Part shown: piece after piece, positions 60,801 through 64,000 of the stretch | Position numbering within the stretch: position 1 is the first letter of the stretch | Layout: every line of letters begins with the position of its first letter | DNA from: Achromobacter piechaudii NBRC 102461 | GTDB lineage: Bacteria > Pseudomonadota > Gammaproteobacteria > Burkholderiales > Burkholderiaceae_B | DNA length: 64,000 nt | Direction of reading: 5' to 3' | Assembly (NCBI RefSeq): GCF_001571245.1 | Contig: NZ_BCTK01000001.1 | Coordinates: forward strand, 1,116,001 to 1,180,000 | Position numbers and translations under genes: made by a program | Notes under the pieces: generated by a model | Seen by the model: the letters and a program-made list of their open reading frames with translations, nothing else | Told to the model about the DNA's origin: nothing | Database searches by the model: none

Positions 60801-63800
60801 ATGTTGAAGAAGCAGGATCGCGTATCCCTCCCATGGACCGATACGCTCGCCCGTCTGGAAGATGAACGGATTATGTTGCAGCGCATAGCGGCCGGTATGC
60901 CGCTTGCGCACGTGTTCGAACACGTCTTGAACGCTATCGAGGCGCAGTCCAGCGTACAGCTGCGCGCCGCCATCGCTCTGGTCGACGAAAGCGGCAAATA
61001 CCTGGTGCACAACGCGGCGCCCAGTCTGCCGCCCGAGTTCAGCCTGGCCGTGCAGCGAACCGCCATCGGGCCGAACATGGCCTCCTGGGGCGCCGCGGCC
61101 TACACGGGCAACCCGGTTTACGCAGAAGACATCGCCTCGAACCCCGATTGGGTTCCCTGGCGCGAACTGGCCTTGGCTCACGGCCTGCGGGCCTGCTGGT
61201 CGACGCCGATCAAGGCCCCGGACGGGCGCCTGCTGGGCGTGTTCTCCAATTACTACGGAGCGGTGCGCTCGCCGTCCTCGCACGATATCGACGCCATTGC
61301 GCTGGTGACGCGCAGCGCCGCGCTGGCTATCGAACGGCACCTGACCGACGCCGCGTTGCGCGCCAGTGGCGAACGCTGGCGCGCCATGTTCGAAGGGATG
61401 CAAGAGGCGTTCTTCCTGAGCGAAGCCCTGCGCGACGAGAACGGCCGCATCGTGGACTTCCGCTTTCTAGAGGTCAACCCCGCCTTCGAGCGGCAAAGCG
61501 GCATGAAAGAGGGCGACACGCTGGGCCACACCCTGCGCGAAATGATCCCCGGCGTGCCCGGCCAGATCATGGACACGTTTGCCCAGGTCGTGGAAACCGG
61601 CGCGCCCATGCAGTTTGAGTTTGCCGTTTCGGGCACGAAAGAGGCCTGGTACGAAGCGCGCGCCCGCAAGGACGGCGATGACCGGATGATGGCGCTGTTC
61701 CTGGATGTGACCGCGCGCAAGGCCGCCGAGACCGAGCTCTGGGAAGGTCAGCATCGCAAGAATTTCCTGTTGTCGCTGGTGGACCGCATGCGCGAGCTGC
61801 ACCACCAGGCCGAGATCGAGCACGCAGCTTGCGCGGGTCTGGGGCAACACCTGGCGCTGGGCCTGGTCGCGGTGCTGGACTGGCCCGGCGATCCGGGCTC
61901 GGCCACCTTGTCCGCCTGTTGGCGCTCCGAGTCGGATCTTGCCGAGCGCGACGCGCTGGCGCCCGAGCAACTTGACGAAGCGTTTCATGCCGCGATGCGC
62001 AAAAGCCGCACCGCTTACCTTGAACCGATGGTGGCCGAACAAAGCGGCGAAGTGCGGCCGTCGGCCATCGTTGTGCCCATGCGGCGCTGGGGCCGGCAGG
62101 ACGGCGCATTGTGGGTCCGCCCGCAGGCCGGCAGCCGGCTCAAGGCGGGCGACATTGCCTTCATCGAGGAAGTGTCCGAACGCCTGTGCGACGCCGTCGA
62201 ACGCTCGCAGTACGCGCGCACGCTGGAGCAGCGCGTCGAAGACGCAATTGCCGAACGCGACCGGATCTGGCGCTTGTCTCCAGAGCTGCTGGCGGTCGTC
62301 GACGGGCAGGACCGTTTCGTCAGCGTCAACCCGGCCGTGCGGCCCATTCTCGGCTGGAGCCCCGAGCAGTTCCTGTCGATGGGCCTGACCGAGCTGATCC
62401 ACCCCGACGACCAGGCCGCCACCCGCGCGACCATTGCGCAAGCCGCGCAAGGCAATCCGGCGCAAGCCGTCCGGCACATGGAAAATCGCCTGCTGACGCG
62501 CGACGGCACCTATCGCTGGATCACGTGGAGCATGTCGTGGTCGCAAGACAGCCTGTACATGACCGGGCGCGACGACACGGATCTGAAAGTGCAGGGCGAA
62601 ACGCTGCGCGACACCGAGCAGGCCTTGCGCCAATCGCAAAAAATGGAGGCGGTGGGCCGCTTGACCGGCGGCATCGCGCATGACTTCAACAACATGCTGC
62701 AAGGCATCACGGGGGCCTTGTACCTGATCCAGCGCAAGCTGGCCGCCGGCACGCCGGAGCAGGCGCAGCGCTTCATCAACGTGGCCATGGATTCCGCCAA
62801 CCGCGCCGCGCACCTGACGCAGCGGCTGTTGACCTTTTCGCGGCGCCAGCCTATCGACCCCAAGCCCTTCAACGTGGCACCGACCTTGCAGTCGATGGCC
62901 GACCTGTTCCATCGCTACACGGGCGAGCGCGTGCAATTGCAGTTCGATCTGCATCCTGCGCTGTGGACCGTGCGCTGCGACAGGAACCAGTTTGAAAACG
63001 CTTTACTCAACCTGGTCATCAACGCCTGCGACGCCATGCCCAACGGAGGCACCTTGACCGTTGCAGGCAGGAATACGCATCAGGACGAAGCCGCGCTGCG
63101 CCCATATCCCGGCGTCAGCCCGGGTGACTTCGTGGAAGTGTCGGTCAGTGACATCGGCTGCGGCATGCCGCCAGACGTGTTGGCGCATGCGTTCGATCCC
63201 TTCTTCACGACCAAGCCGCTGGGCGAAGGCACGGGCCTGGGTCTGTCGATGATCTACGGCTTTGCCAAGCAGGCGGGCGGCATGGCCACGCTGGAAAGTA
63301 CCGTCGGGCAAGGCACGACGGTCCGGCTGCTGCTTCCGCGTTACGACGGTGCGCCCGACGCCGCGCAGCGCAACGAACCCGCCGCGCATCGCATGCAGGA
63401 CGCCTCGCAACCGTCGGTGGTCGTCGTGGTCGAAGACGATGCCAATGTGCGCGACATGGTGCGCGAATGCCTGGCCGAATTGGGCATGCAGGTATTGACG
63501 GCGGCGGATGGCGAGGCCGGCCTGGAACTCGTGCTGCACACGAACGACATCGACCTGCTCGTGACCGACGTGGGGTTGCCCGCGTTGAACGGGCGGCAGT
63601 TGGCCGATGCGGCGCGCGCGGCCCATCCGGGATTGAAGGTGCTGCTGATGACCGGCTATGCGGAAAGCGCGGCGCGCGGCGGCGGCTTCCTTGAACATGG
63701 CATCGAGCTCATCGTCAAACCCTTTTCGCTTGAGGTGCTGGGCGAACGGGTGCAGCGCATGCTCGATGAATCGCGGACCGAAGCCGACAACGCGCGGCTT

Positions 63801-63806
63801 TCTTGA
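60801..63806 (+). CDS. Hybrid sensor histidine kinase (GAF-PAS-GAF-PAS-HisKA-HATPase-REC)
   Basis: A 1001-residue cytoplasmic kinase without membrane segments. Regions in order: GAF about 25-185, PAS about 195-315, a second GAF-like region about 335-470, PAS about 490-600, HisKA with H627 in GGIAHDFNNML, then the ATPase domain with NLVINACDAM, FDPFFTTK and GEGTGLGLSM. The C-terminal receiver has acidic ED in VVVVEDDANVRD and D923 in LVTDVGLP. The H-box type (HDFNN) marks the HWE-like/NtrB-related group that often carries its own receiver. The signal is probably soluble. An AAGGGG site precedes the ATG. Confidence 0.93.
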   Translation: MLKKQDRVSLPWTDTLARLEDERIMLQRIAAGMPLAHVFEHVLNAIEAQSSVQLRAAIALVDESGKYLVHNAAPSLPPEFSLAVQRTAIGPNMASWGAAAYTGNPVYAEDIASNPDWVPWRELALAHGLRACWSTPIKAPDGRLLGVFSNYYGAVRSPSSHDIDAIALVTRSAALAIERHLTDAALRASGERWRAMFEGMQEAFFLSEALRDENGRIVDFRFLEVNPAFERQSGMKEGDTLGHTLREMIPGVPGQIMDTFAQVVETGAPMQFEFAVSGTKEAWYEARARKDGDDRMMALFLDVTARKAAETELWEGQHRKNFLLSLVDRMRELHHQAEIEHAACAGLGQHLALGLVAVLDWPGDPGSATLSACWRSESDLAERDALAPEQLDEAFHAAMRKSRTAYLEPMVAEQSGEVRPSAIVVPMRRWGRQDGALWVRPQAGSRLKAGDIAFIEEVSERLCDAVERSQYARTLEQRVEDAIAERDRIWRLSPELLAVVDGQDRFVSVNPAVRPILGWSPEQFLSMGLTELIHPDDQAATRATIAQAAQGNPAQAVRHMENRLLTRDGTYRWITWSMSWSQDSLYMTGRDDTDLKVQGETLRDTEQALRQSQKMEAVGRLTGGIAHDFNNMLQGITGALYLIQRKLAAGTPEQAQRFINVAMDSANRAAHLTQRLLTFSRRQPIDPKPFNVAPTLQSMADLFHRYTGERVQLQFDLHPALWTVRCDRNQFENALLNLVINACDAMPNGGTLTVAGRNTHQDEAALRPYPGVSPGDFVEVSVSDIGCGMPPDVLAHAFDPFFTTKPLGEGTGLGLSMIYGFAKQAGGMATLESTVGQGTTVRLLLPRYDGAPDAAQRNEPAAHRMQDASQPSVVVVVEDDANVRDMVRECLAELGMQVLTAADGEAGLELVLHTNDIDLLVTDVGLPALNGRQLADAARAAHPGLKVLLMTGYAESAARGGGFLEHGIELIVKPFSLEVLGERVQRMLDESRTEADNARLS

Positions 63807-63878
63807 GGGGTGCGCAGGCAGGCAATGCGCGCGGTCGCGGAGCACGGGTGCCGGTGTTGCAAAGGCAGGTAAAAAGTA

Positions 63879-63890
63879 CCGGGATCCCGG
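63879..63890. repeat. 12-base palindrome downstream of the hybrid kinase
   Basis: CCGGGATCCCGG, self-complementary, in the 178-base gap between the kinase and the next gene. It lacks a T-run; role unknown. Confidence 0.35.
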
Positions 63891-63984
63891 CAATGCCTGG
63901 GTAATTCCCGTTGCGCAAGGGCGAAAGCACGGCAGGAACGGCGCTTGCTTATAGGTCTGGGCTTTTCCACTAAGGAGTCTGACT

Positions 63985-64000
63985 ATGAAATCTCGTGCTT
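63985..64000 (+). CDS. Start of a further gene, cut by the window end
   Basis: An ATG with a strong AAGGAG site 7 bases upstream, reading M-K-S-R-A before the window ends. The basic start suggests a signal peptide, but the product cannot be told. Confidence 0.55.

Noticed and set aside
1-64000. CRISPR arrays, insertion sequences, integrases, tRNA or rRNA genes
   Set aside because: No regularly spaced repeats, no transposase or integrase motifs and no tRNA arm patterns were recognised by eye on either strand; tRNAscan-SE and an IS search would be decisive.

Overview
The window is GC-rich (roughly two-thirds G+C), densely coded chromosomal DNA. The gene content points to a betaproteobacterium of the family Alcaligenaceae, most likely Achromobacter or a close Bordetella relative. 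This rests on a Bug-type (TctC) solute receptor, many branched-chain amino-acid-type ABC receptors, an FlhD homologue and many LysR/IclR/Lrp regulators beside metabolic genes. The genus is an inference; no rRNA, tRNA, insertion sequence, prophage or CRISPR array was seen.

Layout. 1-2030: end of a CgeB-like glycosyltransferase gene and a membrane GT2 glycosyltransferase. 2070-11047 (minus): an alpha-oxoamine synthase and a single very large highly reducing type I polyketide synthase (KS-AT-DH-degenerate MT-ER-KR-ACP). They are nearly contiguous and preceded by about 700 bases of unassigned, partly AT-rich DNA. This is the most unusual locus here. 11.7-25.3 kb is a transport block: an orphan LIV-type binding protein, the ugpBAEC glycerol-3-phosphate importer with a candidate Pho box, proC with a queuosine-precursor transporter gene, and a second LIV-type binding protein followed by livHMGF. 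25.4-29.6 kb: an operon of Bug receptor, D-aminoacylase-like hydrolase and Asp/Glu racemase-family protein, with a divergent LysR regulator. 29.7-34.9 kb: two GST-family genes, a PQQ-type sugar dehydrogenase, an EamA transporter, a DUF423 protein and a complete Xre/RES toxin-antitoxin pair. 34.9-45.5 kb: alcohol dehydrogenase with an orphan ABC receptor and divergent IclR, arginase, orphan MetQ lipoprotein, MFS/Lrp pair, membrane metallophosphoesterase, LldD-type flavin oxidase and phosphatidylserine decarboxylase. 45.6-54.7 kb: ABC-F ATPase, CitE-like lyase, lone response regulator, two perfect DnaA boxes in inverted orientation, a conserved-looking unknown, an acetyltransferase, a DadA-like oxidoreductase, DAHP synthase and a REC-EAL protein. 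54.8-64.0 kb: DUF4139 protein, LysR/MFS pair, VOC protein, stand-alone FlhD-like protein, DUF2325 protein, a large hybrid histidine kinase and the first bases of a further gene.

How the genes fit together. The PKS has no thioesterase or reductase release domain. The adjacent PLP enzyme is of the family that condenses acyl thioesters with amino acids with loss of CO2, so the likely product is an amino-ketone (sphingoid-like) lipid. The neighbouring glycosyltransferases could modify such a lipid, but that link is speculative. In the transport block, hairpins lie between each operonic binding-protein gene and its permease genes, as expected when the receptor is made in excess. Most metabolic modules pair with a divergent regulator, and inverted repeats in several shared intergenic regions are candidate operators.
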